A DNA stretch of 64,000 nucleotides from Diphasiastrum complanatum. Taxonomy: Eukaryota; Streptophyta; Lycopodiopsida; Lycopodiales; Lycopodiaceae. A program made the position numbers and the translations under genes. This document shows positions 1 through 11,479 of the stretch, in pieces. The stretch is from assembly GCA_029204225.1 (NCBI GenBank), contig CM055100.1, forward strand, positions 66,369,656 through 66,433,655, given 5' to 3'. Within the stretch, counting starts at the first letter, position 1, and every line of letters starts with the position of its first letter. A model generated the notes under the pieces. That model did not search any database. It was not told the origin of the DNA and worked only from the letters and a program-made list of their open reading frames with translations.

Positions 1-66
1 AGGGGAGGCCCGAACTTGGAATCAAAGAAACTTTGGATCCCAAGCTAACGAGCTGAGCCAACACCT

Positions 67-370
67 TGTTGGAATTGGTGAGACAATGGTAACATATTCA
101 ATCAGATTTCTTATTGTGCCATTCAAGTTTAGATTGCTTACCTCTAGCAACTTAGCAAGCAGTTTTTCTTGTATGTCTTGACTCCTTATTATGTCATTTG
201 AGTTTAGATTGAGTCCACTTACACTTGCTTCTAGCAACTCATCAACTCGCACTTTTTCTATTGTATGTCTTGATTACTTATTGTGGCATTCGGGTTTAGA
301 TTGACTCCACTTTCACTTACCTCTTGCAGCTTAGCAATTGGCATTTTTTTCTATTAAATGTCTTGATTTG
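67..370. repeat. Tandem repeat, period about 75-92 bp, three degenerate units
   Basis: The words GTTTAGATTG (127, 202, 294) and GTATGTCTTG (171, 263, then a shortened copy near 357) recur in the same order, giving three diverged tandem units. No coding potential. Probably part of a decayed retrotransposon LTR or spacer; the family is not recognised. Confidence 0.7.
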
Positions 371-882
371 TGTTGTAAATTGGAGTTGAACTCACAACCT
401 TGGTTCAAAGGCAAGGAAATCGTTACCTAGCAAGAGGCATCTTGTGAAAACCTTGTGATCCTATCATTGTGGAGGTTGCTTATGATGATCCAATTCTTGC
501 TTGGAAAATCCTGTCATAAAAGCTTGACTTCCAAACGACAATTGAAGCTAAAAAGTCACCTTATAAGTCATCACAATCAACATCAATTGGAGTCAACTAG
601 CCTATTTTATGTTAGTGTGATATAAGATTTTGAAACGCTTTCTAGCTAAAAATATTTCATGGTCAACTTTTTTGGCATTGCCTTGCAAAAAGCATTACTA
701 TGTGTTTAAGTTGGTCAATGGAGTTTATGCAAAAGTCAATGTCCTGAATGATTGAAGATAAATGCACACAAAAAGCTTTGCCACATTGCTCACGACTTTA
801 TTGTAAGAACTTCGTCTTTTAGATGCACTTCTATATGCAAGTAGTAACTACCAAAATATTCGTTGTAACTAGCAAAATATTC
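371..882. other. AT-rich stretch with no recognised feature
   Basis: No open frame of note and no terminal repeats or tRNA genes seen. A weak B-box-like word lies near 383-395 on the minus strand but is not supported by a good A box. Confidence 0.6.
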
Positions 883-1160
883 ATGGCCCGTAAATAGCAT
901 TTACAGTGAAAATTAAAGTTTCTCATAGGCAACCATAAAAAAACCATAAAGGACCCATAAATAGCCGCTACGACATAAACGTAAAGTCTCTCATAGAAAG
1001 TCGTAAGGGAACCGTAAATGACTCGTAAGTAGCAGCTATGTCAAAAACACAAGTGTCATGTAGACAACCATAAAGATAGCCATAAACAACAATTACATTG
1101 AAAACAAGGCTTTGGTAGACAGCCATAAAGGGATCGTAAATAACCACTAGCAAAAACACT
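883..1160. repeat. Degenerate tandem repeat, period about 55-67 bp, four to five units
   Basis: Words of the type CCATAAAGG, CCGTAAATAGC and TCTCATAG recur in order through the block, each unit ending in a variant of 'ccataaaggga'. Units are diverged by substitutions and small indels. It lies just upstream of an LTR-like segment and may be internal to an old LTR element. Confidence 0.65.
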
Positions 1161-1256
1161 CAAAAGGAGATAGTGGAATCTATCATGCCCACAACCAAAC
1201 TTATCTTGGATTAATGTCCCGTAAGGAGGTCAATAGGCCTATCTCAGACCGTAAAG

Positions 1257-1683
1257 TAATTATGGCCATGAGAATTTGGAACCCTCACGGTACTAAAGTC
1301 ATAATTAATGATATAGAGGCCCAAAAGTCTTGATGGTGAATTTGCATGGTGCTAGCAATGACTCACAAGGGGAGTGGCTGATGTGGACCAGTTAGACTAC
1401 TGAGGTGTCCTAGTGAGGTGTCACAGTTTACTCCTACTTGAGGAGGAACTTTGGAGGGTATAAGTATACCCATAGGCATCCCTTGGAGAGAGCTTGATTT
1501 GATGTATGATACCTACATGCTGCTTGTGTGACATCTCTCCATATTGAGTCTTTGGTGGACCATAGCATGGGTGTTAGATCTGTTTTGATCTATATTGGTT
1601 AGATAGGTTTGTTCCACCATCTGTTCCCATTGTTTCTCTTGTTTTGGCATCCTAGTATTGATCCTTGGAGGAGGTCTTGAAAG
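1257..1683 (+). repeat. Probable LTR 3' part, ending at a primer-binding site
   Basis: The segment ends just before TGGTATTAGAGT at 1684-1695, one base off the usual plant initiator-Met primer-binding site TGGTATCAGAGC. Its distal part (AGATCTGTTTTGATCTATAT and the following GGTTAG...GGTTTGTTCC) resembles the corresponding part of the LTR at 6,789-7,266, and both contain TTATGGCCAT near their start, so they look like diverged members of one LTR family. The left boundary is uncertain. Confidence 0.45.
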
Positions 1684-1718
1684 TGGTATTAGAGTGATTT
1701 AATGACAAATGGGCGAAG

Positions 1719-1945
1719 ATGAGTATGTGTACACATATTTGTCATAAGCGCCAATCATTAAGACGATTATGTAGTAAAGGCAAGAAGAGGCCGGGATGGG
1801 CATCTAAAAAAGATTGGGAAAAAGTTGTTTATGAATCCAAGCATCCTAATCCCGAGCGCTTTAAGCAACAAAGAGAGGCAACAAAATCAAGGCTTAATCT
1901 TTTAGGCCAATCTCACCTTGGATCGGGAGGCAAGGCTAATATGCA
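1719..1945 (+). pseudogene. Short coding remnant, possibly En/Spm (plant transposase) C-terminal type
   Basis: The open frame reads through a charged segment with W-x(n)-HPNPERF, REATKSRLN and a glycine-rich HLGSGGKAN tail. The spacing recalls the plant En/Spm-type 'Transposase_24' region, which has a W, a run of SExNxxNR and a GSxSF motif, but the match is from memory and weak. It lies directly after a primer-binding site, so it may instead be an unfamiliar gag piece. It is truncated at about 1,945, where antisense copia sequence begins. Confidence 0.25.
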
Positions 1946-3297
1946 TCTAAAAATGTTCAATACAGATGCACGATTCAAGTGTCCTAAGCGATGATGCCAT
2001 AGTAATGCTTTATTGACAAGAACAGAGGTTTTCAAGGCTTGACTAGAATCAGAATAACAATGCGCCAATCTATATAAGTATCCATGTCTCTTGCCGAGTG
2101 CAAGGATCTTATTACTCCTATCGATAATTCTGCATTGATCAGACTCAAACTCCACCTTATGACCTACACTTGTAATTCTACATACTGATAACAGATTTGT
2201 AGAGAGTTTAGGACTATACAAGACTTTTGATAGTAGTTTGAATTGATCATGCTAGAACTGTAATGTTACAATACCTTCACCTTCGATAGTGTGAGTACTA
2301 TCGTCACCAAGATGAACATACTTCTTTGTGCTATAAGGCGTATAGGAATGAAAAATCTCACGATGATTGGTCATATGTTGTGTAGCTCTAGAATCCAGAA
2401 ACCACGAATCATCCGAATTCATGTATTTGTCTTTGACCATAAAATCACCTTCATCCATTTTGACTTGAGGAGATGCTGTAACTATGTTTGCTTGTTGATC
2501 CGGTTGCTTGGATGCATTTTTTGCTTTGAGAATTCGGCAATCCTGGATCTCATGGTTATTGTGCTTGCAATACCTACAAAACATCTTCATCTTTGATGAA
2601 TTTGGATTCGATGATTGTTCTTGATTTTGAGTTTGTTTCTGATTCGATGCAGACTGCTTAGAGCTTTTCTGCTTCTGTCGTTTCGAGCCCTTGTTGACAT
2701 ATAGAGCATGGGACGAAGAAGTAAACGAAGTGTCTTGACTTCTTCAATTATCTTCTTGCAGCAACATAGTGATAACTCTAGTAAGAGTTAAATCTGAGTG
2801 TGTCATGATGATCATCACCCAGTTCTCATATGAAGAGGGCAGGCTTGAAATCAATGTCATAATTGCGTCTTGATCGTCTATGACTGATCCGACAACGGCC
2901 ATCTGTTGCAAGAGATTCTTAAACTAGTTAAGATGATTATGAAGAGAATCATTGTTCGATATCTTGAGTGTGAAGAATTTCCTTCGAAGATGTAACTTGG
3001 TAGTTACGTCTCTCACATCATATAGTGAGCTCAGGATGTCCCAAACTTCTTTTGAAGTTTTGGCTTTAGCTATGTGGCCAATTTGAGTATCTCATATATT
3101 GAGGATAATAAGCACAAAATCTTTACCATCCTTTGATTTCCATTTTGAGTCAACTGTGTCATCTTCAAGCTTCACTTTGATACCTATAACAACATCCCAC
3201 AACTCGTTGGCGATTAGCAAGGTCTTCATCTTCAAAAATGATAATTGGATCCATTCAGCTTGTCTGCGATAAGACCGGCTTTACTTTGAGAATCCAT
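1945..3297 (-). pseudogene. Copia element A: decayed gag-protease-pre-integrase, 5' part only
   Basis: Read on the minus strand from the ATG at 3,297: an UBN2-type gag, a CCHC zinc knuckle (CRYCKHNNHEIQDC, near 2,585-2,545), a protease active-site region in which the expected DSGA reads DSRA, then the GAG_pre-integrase segment with HHRLGH. The copy stops at about 1,945, before the integrase core, so the 3' half is absent. Several frame breaks are present, including a TGA after LLQEDN that element C1 shares. It is closest to elements B and C1 in this window. Capsid assembly and proteolysis would be the roles of an intact copy; this one is not functional. Confidence 0.85.
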
Positions 3298-3476
3298 CTG
3301 GAACTTTAGACTGTCGATAATTCGATTGTCATTAAAAGAAAGATGCAATGTTGTGGAAATCAACTCTTCGATACTGAAACAAATTGATTCGAACTGAAGA
3401 ATAATTTTGATATCGTGAAAGATATCAAGTATAAGAGTTTTTGCTCTAATATAGTATTAGGCCTTGAAGAATCAAC

Positions 3477-3488
3477 GCTCTGATACCA
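3477..3488 (-). other. Primer-binding site of element A (initiator-Met type)
   Basis: GCTCTGATACCA on the plus strand is the complement of TGGTATCAGAGC, directly next to the inner end of the LTR at 3,489. It fixes the minus orientation of element A. Confidence 0.9.
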
Positions 3489-4403
3489 TGTTGGAAAGAG
3501 GTATGTGAAAGATAGATTGAATAAGATTCGCATAAAAAGAATTCGAACGACAAGAAAGAAAACTTATCGTGCGCATAGCGGAATAGGCTATCTTCCTCTT
3601 TCTTCATGCATGACTACGCCTATCAATTTTGAACAAAGCAATAGTGATAGAAACCATTTTCGATCTTATAGTAACTAACTTTGAAATCATCAGTACTACA
3701 GTGATTACGTAGCCAAACAATAATGCATTGAATTATCAATCAAATAATTAGTCGCAAAAAACTATAGAAATGCATACATTCTGAGATGAACCTGAACACA
3801 ATAAAAGATAGTATTGATTCAGTATGAAAATGAAACAGAAGTAAATGAGTACAATAAGTTGTGGATCGAAACCACGTACTCTAAGCTATCTCTGAGCGGC
3901 TAAAATGAAAGTCTGAATTAAGCGCAATGCTGATAAGCAGTAAGCACAATAACAATCTCTAAACAACTCTAAGAAGTAAGCTAGAATGCTCAGGAGTGTT
4001 CAAGCTCACAGGCTTGGGGGAGAGAGAGCTAACTATTCAATACTTGTTGATCTATTGATCAAAAACTTAAAACTGTAGGAATATGAACAACTATTTATAC
4101 TAAGCCATTAGGTCGTCAAAAGCGTCATCTAGTTGGCTGTCATGTGTTGACATCCATCCAGTTAGGACTTCTCAGAAATTACTTGCTGACGGATTAATGC
4201 AAATTAGTGGCTTTGGTCGTAAACAGTCTGTCTGCAGATTTAAACATAAATTACTCCGTAGAAATGAACATAAACTGTCACAGGTGAAAAATGCGGTGGT
4301 CTTTGCAAAATTCATTTCCTTAACTTTTAAGGCATCTGGCATTTTGCGAAAAAGCCGAAGTGAGAAAAAATCCTGAAAGACGACAATCCCAAAAATGCCG
4401 ACA
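3489..4403 (-). repeat. 5' LTR of element A (about 915 bp)
   Basis: Starts TGTTGGAAAG and ends TGCCGACA, so it has TG...CA termini in either orientation. On the minus strand it carries a TATA-like CTTAGTATAAATAG (about 4,104-4,091). The inner 530 bp are closely related to the truncated LTR at 21,268-21,799, and the TATA region is related to the LTR piece at 31,250-31,672. Its outer end abuts internal sequence of element B directly at 4,404, so the two elements meet head to head. Confidence 0.85.
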
Positions 4404-6784
4404 TTATACTCACACTATCGAAGGTGAAGGTACTGTAAGATTGAGATTCCAGCATGATCAATTCAAACTACTGTCAAAAGTCTTGTATGTTTCTAAACTC
4501 TCTACAAATCTGTTATCAGTAAGTAGAAATACAAATTTTAGGTCATAGGGTGGAGTTTGAGTCTGATCAATGTAGAATTATCGATAGGAGTAATAAGATC
4601 CTTGCACTTGGTAAGAGACATGGATACTTATATAGATTGGCATATTGTTATTCGGATTCTAGTCAAGCTTTGAAAATCTCTGTTCTTGTCAATAAAGCAT
4701 TACTATGGCATTATCGCTTAGGACACGGACCTATGCAAACTCCTTCATTGCTAGATGCAAAGTATTTCATTACCTTTATTGACGAATTCTCCAGAAGAAC
4801 AGCTATTCATTTCATTAAACAGAAATCAGAGGCTTTCATCAAGTTCAGCCAATTCAAAGAACATGCAGAAAATTAGACTGGCAAATGAATCAAAGCACTG
4901 AGGTCAGATAACGGGGGAGAATATATCTTCACCGAATTCAAGGAGTACTGCCTTAACAACGACATTGAGCAACAATACATTACCTCTTATTCGCCTCAGT
5001 CAAATGGTCTTGTTGAGATAAAGAATAGAACCTTAGTCGAATCGGCAAGGTGCATGTTATTACATGCGACACTTCCGAAGTCCTTCTGGGCTAAAGCTGT
5101 TTCAATGGCAACCTATATTCAGAATAGATGTCCTACTAAAGGTCTCTCGGACAAAACACCATTCAAAGTTTGGACAGGTACCAAACCTTCTTTATCAAAC
5201 TTACGAGTTTTTGGATGTATTGCTTATGCGTAGATTCCTCACGATATTAGGAAGAAGCTTGACTTCTATTGTATCAAATGTATTTTCATCAACTACACTA
5301 CTTCAGATCAAGCCTACAAGTTGTTCGATCCCATCGAGTTGAAGATATTCACTAGCCAGGATGTCATCTTCATCGAAGATCAGTTTCAAGACCTCAAGGG
5401 AAAAGGCATAGCCCATCCAGCCGACCTATCAAATTCTCCTGACATATTGAACTTTCCAATTCCTCAGTTGACTATTCCCCTTGAAGGACCAAGCTCCTCT
5501 ACTCTTGATGAACAACAAATCAACGACGAATCAGAAGATGATGATGTTGCAATTAAGCAACTACAATATGATGAAAATGATCAACTTCCTCTATTTTCCA
5601 GAAGATCTTCAAGAGGTAGCAGACCACCTATCAGGTATATCGACGAGTGTGCAGCCTACCTTGTTCATGAGCCGACGATTGTCGAAGAGACGCTCAGTTA
5701 GCCAAATTCAGATCTCTGAAAAGAAGCTATGGATAAAGAGTATTCATCTCTTATCAAGAACCAGACATGGACGATTGTCGAATTACCTGCTAGCAGAAAC
5801 GTAGTTGATTGCAAATGACTTTTTAAAATCAAGTACAAAGTAGACGGAAGCATCGATAGAAGAAAAGCCCGACTTGTCACCATAGGATTTTCTTAGGTAT
5901 ATTATGTCAATTACACTGAGACTTTCAGTCTTGTAGTCAAGCATTCTTCTATTCGACTTTTATTATTGTTGCTGCTGCAGCAGATTTGTAAATACATCAA
6001 ATGGATGTACAGACAACATATCTCAATAGAGTTATTGAAGAAGACATTTACATGGTGCAACCCGAAAGTTATATTATTAAGGGTAAACACAATCATGTGT
6101 GTAAACTCCATAAGACACTTTATGGCTTGAAGCAATCTGCTCGAGCATGGTTTCAAAAGATCAATATTTTCCTTATTGATCACAACTATATACCCTAGCT
6201 CTTCAGATTCAAATGTTTACTTCAAAACAGTGTAGCAATCTTTTATCATTATCACTTTGTACGTGGATGATACATTGCTTTTCAACAACAGTACTGATTT
6301 GATGAAAGAAGACAAGACAATGTTATCTTCTAAATTTGACATGACCGATCTAGGCGAAGCTCATTTCTGCCTTGATATTCAAATCCACAGAGACAGAAAT
6401 CAAAAGTTGATCTACATTACTCAACAGAGGTGCATCTACAATATGTTAGTTAGATATAATCTGATTACTAGCAAGTTAGCTCTCTCACCAATGGAACCAG
6501 GTCTCAATTGTCAAAGGACCAGTGTCCTCAAACAATTCAAGAGAAGGAACAGATGCATGAGTATCCTTACTATTCTATTATAGGATCTCTTTATGTACGC
6601 AATGATCTGTACCAGGCCAGACATAACTTTTGCAGTCAGCTTCAATGTAACACACTGGAAGGCTCTTATCGGAGTCATGAGATATCTTTGAGCTACTATG
6701 GAATTTTGCATTTGTTATGGAGCAATCGACAATGACAAACTCAATTTACTCAATGGTTATACAAATGCAAGTTGGGTAGGAGAT
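4404..6784 (+). pseudogene. Copia element B: decayed protease to RNase H
   Basis: Starts inside the protease/pre-integrase region (HTIEGEG) and runs through integrase (FIDEFSRR; RSDNGGEY; SPQSNGLVE), a proline-rich linker with RRSSRGSRPP, reverse transcriptase (YGLKQSARAW; YVDDTLL) and into RNase H (GYTNASWVGD), where it is cut at about 6,785. Stops include TAG at 5,231 where C1 keeps CAG. A 159-nt in-frame deletion relative to C1, at about 4,727, removes the CxxC half of the integrase HHCC zinc site. Gag is missing. Clearly dead. Confidence 0.9.
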
Positions 6785-6788
6785 GTAG

Positions 6789-7266
6789 TGTTATGGCCAT
6801 ATTCGGTTAAGGACATGGAATAGTCCTAATATGGTAGACCGGCCCTCCAGTATTTGAGATTATTGGTCATGCCGTGATTTAATTCCATGTCAAGGCCAGT
6901 TTATGACTGATAACCTTGAGAGGACACAGTCACTCTAATTGAGCCATATGGAATATTGCATGTTTGTGTGACAGATATAGGCAGGAGGACTGCATGAAGA
7001 GATGTGATCTATTTATAGTTGACCTGCATGGGGGTTGCATGGTTTCATGCACATGACTCTACTGTCTATATAATGAGGTGGGGACTCTCCCATCGACATA
7101 TTGGGTTTAGGTCACCAGTTTCTCTCTTCTTCTCTTGCTTCACATGGCATGGCTTGGGGGCTGGATCTAGTTTTGATCTAGGATCGGCTGGGCGGTTTGG
7201 CTCCATAGTCTCTCTTATTGTGTTCTCTTATCCGCATCTTAGAGGCAATCCTTTAGGGTCACTGCA
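6789..7266 (+). repeat. LTR (about 478 bp) followed by primer-binding site
   Basis: Begins TGTTATGGCC, ends ACTGCA and is followed after one base by TGGTATCAGAGCC at 7,268, a perfect initiator-Met primer-binding site. A TATA-like CTATATAATGAG lies at about 7,066-7,077. It interrupts the RNase H region of element B, so this insertion is younger than B. No gag or pol follows, which suggests a non-autonomous (TRIM/LARD-like) or internally decayed element. The open frame spanning its end is not a convincing gene. Confidence 0.7.
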
Positions 7267-7267
7267 T

Positions 7268-7279
7268 TGGTATCAGAGC
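7268..7279 (+). other. Primer-binding site (initiator-Met type)
   Basis: TGGTATCAGAGC directly downstream of the LTR at 6,789-7,266. Confidence 0.85.
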
Positions 7280-8680
7280 CCAGCTAAGATGCGATCTTGG
7301 ATAGGTGTGGAGTCAAGCCTACGTCGATTTGGAAGTCGAAGCGCTTGGATTACAACCCGGGTGGAGTGCTGTTTTTTCTCAGGGGAATTATGGAGTTGGA
7401 CTCACAAATTCCAGATAAGAAGCATACTTTTTGAAATTATGGTAGAGTGCTCTTCTACAAGGTTAATTTTGATTGAATGATGTTGAGAACTTGTGTGAAT
7501 TCACTTGTAAATTCCAGTTTCTATGTTATGCTACTCTGCCTTATCGTTTTGTTTGACACTAGTCTCTAATAGAATTGTTTGAACCGTTTGATGTTTATTT
7601 TCACAAGTAACAATCATTCGACTTTGTGTTTGTCTACATAATTGAACCTTCGAATCTAAACAATCGAATAATGCTTAGTTTAGTCCTAGGAATTTGTTAT
7701 CTCAAATTGTCTGTTTGTGCATTCTAAACTTGCCTCAGTGTGATAGCTTCACTAATGTGGGTTATCACACAATCTTTGTCTGCAAACTTATTGATGACAA
7801 TGGCCTTTGCACATGTCTATCAAATGACCATTCATTAGCCTACATCTTCACAATATCATAGAGCTCCTTTTCTTCTTTGCTTTACAAGAACAGATTCTTC
7901 AAAATTAGCCTTTGTTACCGCTTGCTAGCAAAAGTGTCGAATTGTCAAACATCACTATTACTAAGCAGCACACTTTGCTATCTCCCTGTGAAAACAACCA
8001 GTAGTAGAGTTCCTCTTTACTAGCGTCATGCTACTCTAGAGTGCCCAATATTGCCAACAAACCCCTTCTCTCTCTTGCTTATGAGCCTATGCTGGGAAAT
8101 ATAAGTTTATCAACTCCTCTATTTTAAGGAATCTTGCTAATATCTCTCAAAGTGTCCCCTGGCTCCTATTAGACATACATCCCAAGTTCTCTTTTGGATC
8201 TAAAAACAATCCTTTTGCATGATAGTGGCATTTTAAAAAGTTTGGTTGGCATGGAACCAGCCTTTTTTGGCAAAGGACATTACAAAATCACAATTTTGTC
8301 TTAGTTATGCTTTGGCCATCATAAAAAGTACCAGAGTTGATAACTTTTTTTATCACTACACTATAGATTTACATATTTGTTTATTAACCATATAATGTAG
8401 CAAGTTGGAATATTAGAATCGTGGCTCATATTCCATCAAGAATCCCAACTTTTGCTTGTCAAACTTTGGTGGATTTTAAATGGTACACTTTAGACTTAAC
8501 TTGGGGTCTTTGCCAATAATGTTGGACTATTTCACTTTTGCCCAACAAATTTCAATTGTCTATATTTTTTGCATAATTGAATAGTAACCAAAAAATGCTA
8601 ATATGTTAAGAATTCTAGGAGATTCATAAAACAATGCAAATTGTCAATCTAGCATGAATAACATGAGAAAATGCATGTCT
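7280..8680. other. Non-coding sequence after the LTR; no gene seen
   Basis: AT-rich, without recognisable retrotransposon protein motifs. It may be the internal region of a non-autonomous element belonging to the preceding LTR; no second LTR could be matched. Confidence 0.5.
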
Positions 8681-9330
8681 CAACTAGTACTTACTAGCCA
8701 TGGGACTCTTGGAATAGTTCACATGCGTTGAGTCTCACAACGATGTACATAGGTTAAGATAAATGACTCGATAAAATTTGAGTTACAATAATTACAGACA
8801 ATTAACACATATATCTTTCATCAACAATGCGATTGTGGAGTTGACACTCTAGTGTCTTGTTGACCTTGTCCCATCTATTCGTTCAAGTGGTCAATCAAAG
8901 TTTGTGGGACTAGTCAATAGGATCTATATAGTTTATACATATAGATGGGACAAGGCCTTGTCATCTTTTCATGTATATATTGTATGTGACCTAGCCTCAG
9001 AATTTATATAAATGGATGGAGTATGTAAAGCTTGTGAGAATAGTTGAACTAGATCAATAGTTGAAAACATCCCATAAGTCACACAACTATATTGTTTTTG
9101 AGCAAGGTCATCTTGAAAGTAACCCTATCTTGTAGGTCCATGTGCATGTGAGGGGAACGTCAAAGAGAGGAAAGGAGGTGTCAACCAAGACTTTGAAATA
9201 TTCGCATCTTTTTTTCTATTGTATGACAAAGCAATAGGGACATGGCATTACCTAAACACAAGGCTTTTAACATAGTAATGCATTGTTCTCAAGTTTTAAG
9301 TTTGCACAATGAATGGAGGTTTGCTTTTGA

Positions 9331-9503
9331 CGGCTTCGCCTAATCTCAACACCCTGTGCACTCTCTGCACCATGTCAGGGAGTGCATTAAGGGCTAAGAA
9401 TCAGGGAAAATTTATACAAAGCTTTTTCCTTGCTTTTCAGCCTTAGATGCACTCCTTGGCATGGTGCAGGGAGTGCACAGAGTGCTGAAAATAAGTGAAG
9501 GCT
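9331..9503. mobile_element. 173-bp MITE with 8-bp target duplication (hAT type)
   Basis: The element is bounded by GCTTTTGA (9,323-9,330) and GCTTTTGG (9,504-9,511), an 8-bp target duplication with one mismatch. Its termini are inverted repeats: left CGGCTTCGCCTAAT, right end (reverse complement) AGCCTTCACTTATT, each followed by a CAACACCCTG / CAGCACTCTG word. The inverted paralogous block has the uninterrupted target at 20,031-20,038. An 8-bp duplication is the hallmark of the hAT superfamily. The element at 62,373-62,733 has the same termini. Confidence 0.88.
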
Positions 9504-10351
9504 GCTTTTGGCATGCTTGATAGATGAATTTGTAGCCATGAAAATTCATTTTGCCTGAAGAATTGACTCTTTGTTAAGTAAGCAAATGAAGATCATGCCC
9601 TTTGCAACATGGGCCCACAACTCCATGATTGTCATGATTTCTTTTACATATGAGAGTCCTACAACATTATGACCAATTTGCATTAGAGCATATTGATCCT
9701 AATTGCTTTTACATGTAAGGCTCTAGGGCATTATGGCCATGATGCCCTTCATGTATTTGGCCCTTGGAACTAGGTTTACTTGGGGGAATCACCAAAATGA
9801 ACCACAAACATCTTATAACTTTTTATGGCAAATAAATTCAACTCTAGAGTAGAGCCTCTTTCCTTTTGGCCCCACTCTATTGCACTAAGTAGACATAATG
9901 ACTAGTTGTTTTTGTTTCTATGAAAAGTAGAAATGACATATATGCCAAGTGTTAATTTAATAAGCATGTCAAGTACTTAGTTGTGAGGTCATAAATTATA
10001 ATATATATAGATCTCATTGATAATAGTTTTTTTAAAATGATTTTCTATCTTTTTGTTTCCAATTTCTCTTTCAAAATTATTGTCTTTGATATATTTTTAC
10101 AACTAGTTGTAGTTATTTGTGTTGAGACTTGTCTTATATCTCAAAGATACAACTACTTCTCACTACATGACTAAATGTACATTTACTTACCTATTTTGAT
10201 TGGGTGTGAACAACATTTTGATCAATGACACAACATATAGGAATGAGCATTTCACAACACCACATGGTGCCCATTTTTTTATTGAGGCCTAATTTCAACA
10301 ACAATTTCTTAAAGCTCAAGAACAAAGCTACTGAATCCTTACTCAAGCTAA

Positions 10352-10412
10352 CATGGACTCGAACTTAGGTGGGCAAGCACACAAGACAAATTCTTATTCA
10401 CCATGCTATGGA
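10352..10412 (-). mobile_element. SINE-like tRNA-derived head, copy 1
   Basis: On the minus strand an A-box-like CCATAGCATGG is followed about 40 bp later by GCCCACCTAAGTTCGAGTCC, close to the Pol III B box GGTTCRANNCC. The same order occurs at 19,123-19,183 and, more diverged, inside an amylase intron near 49,783-49,830. The body and 3' tail of the element were not delimited. Confidence 0.45.
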
Positions 10413-10555
10413 TTTGTTTTGGATAATTGAATTTTTTTCGAATGGACCTATCCTTGTTGATTATTGAGCCCTACAACCCAACAAATTCAAGACCAAATTT
10501 TTGTACTAGGTTTTTATCATGTTCATATTCTAAGATGAAGATTTCATGTGGATGT

Positions 10556-11479
10556 TGGATTGTAACAAATTATGCGGTCATTAAAATCTGACGACCTTGT
10601 TGTGACATGTTTTGCGACACCTATGCTGATTCAAAAAAAAGTTAAAGGCGCAATTATCCATCGCAAATCATGTTGGAAATCACGATGAGTGTTGAAGTGG
10701 CAAAGATTCCTATGTCGTTTCTTGTATGCATCCAATTGAATCAACCACCTTTTCTTACACTTCTGAATCTCTTGAACTGAACATTTCATATGCTAATGCC
10801 AAACTTCTTGACCTTCTAGATCTTAAAGTTCTTCACTGGTAATGAAGGGATTCACCAAGGTAGATAAGTGAGCTTCTCCCACTCCTACATAATCATGAAA
10901 TAAACTTGCAATATGTAGATCTTCTTGTGATTGTTTAGTCATTGGCTTGAATGATAATTTTTCCACTGATTCAATCTTGTGCACCATCTCTGCTACACCT
11001 CAACATTGTTCTCTTGACCATTTCCTCTCCACAATGGATTCACCACAAAACCTACCGCATGCAATGGAGAATGCACAATTTTCCACCTTCATAACCATAG
11101 GAGCACTATTTCGCTTGCCTCGTCAATGTGGATCACAATGCCTTTGATATTCTGTCCATCATCTTGTAGATCAACTCTATGATTGCACTATCCCTCTTAG
11201 CTAGTCGAAGGGGTCACAAATATGACTTGTGACTGCTCCCAAAAGTTGCTGCCAAGAATGCTTGTTTGCACATCGTTTGAATTTTTGAGCTTTGTCATAG
11301 GTAGTGCTGATCATGCACCTTCATAATTATTGCCTCACACTTACAAGTTAGAAAGTTCTTCAACATATGAAGTTGTATGCAATCTTGAAACGACAATAAA
11401 AAACAATTTTAATTACAAAATACAAAGGGAGAGGAGTTGGAAATGATCATATATCTGTAATGTCAAAATAATATAATGA
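10556..11479. other. AT-rich sequence with no recognised feature
   Basis: Only short open frames without known motifs. It may be the far part of the hAT or gypsy remnants to its right. Confidence 0.5.

Larger units (their letters stand above)
8690..10555. repeat. Repeat block copy 1 (inverted partner at 18,980-20,735)
   Basis: This 1.87-kb non-coding block matches the reverse complement of 18,980-20,735 along its length, with many substitutions and indels. Anchors include ACTAGCCATG near 8,693, TTGCACAATGAATGGA near 9,303, CATTATGGCCAT near 9,730 and TGTACATTTACTTACC near 10,168. It has no open frame. It contains the MITE at 9,331-9,503, missing from the partner, and a SINE-like head at 10,352-10,412. 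Class unknown; an LTR, LARD or Helitron-like element are options. Confidence 0.8.

Noticed and set aside
375-450. tRNA-like B box on the minus strand
   Set aside because: The A box is poor and no second copy shares flanking sequence.
7019-7480. 153-codon frame
   Set aside because: Starts inside an LTR and crosses its end and the primer-binding site; no retrotransposon motif.
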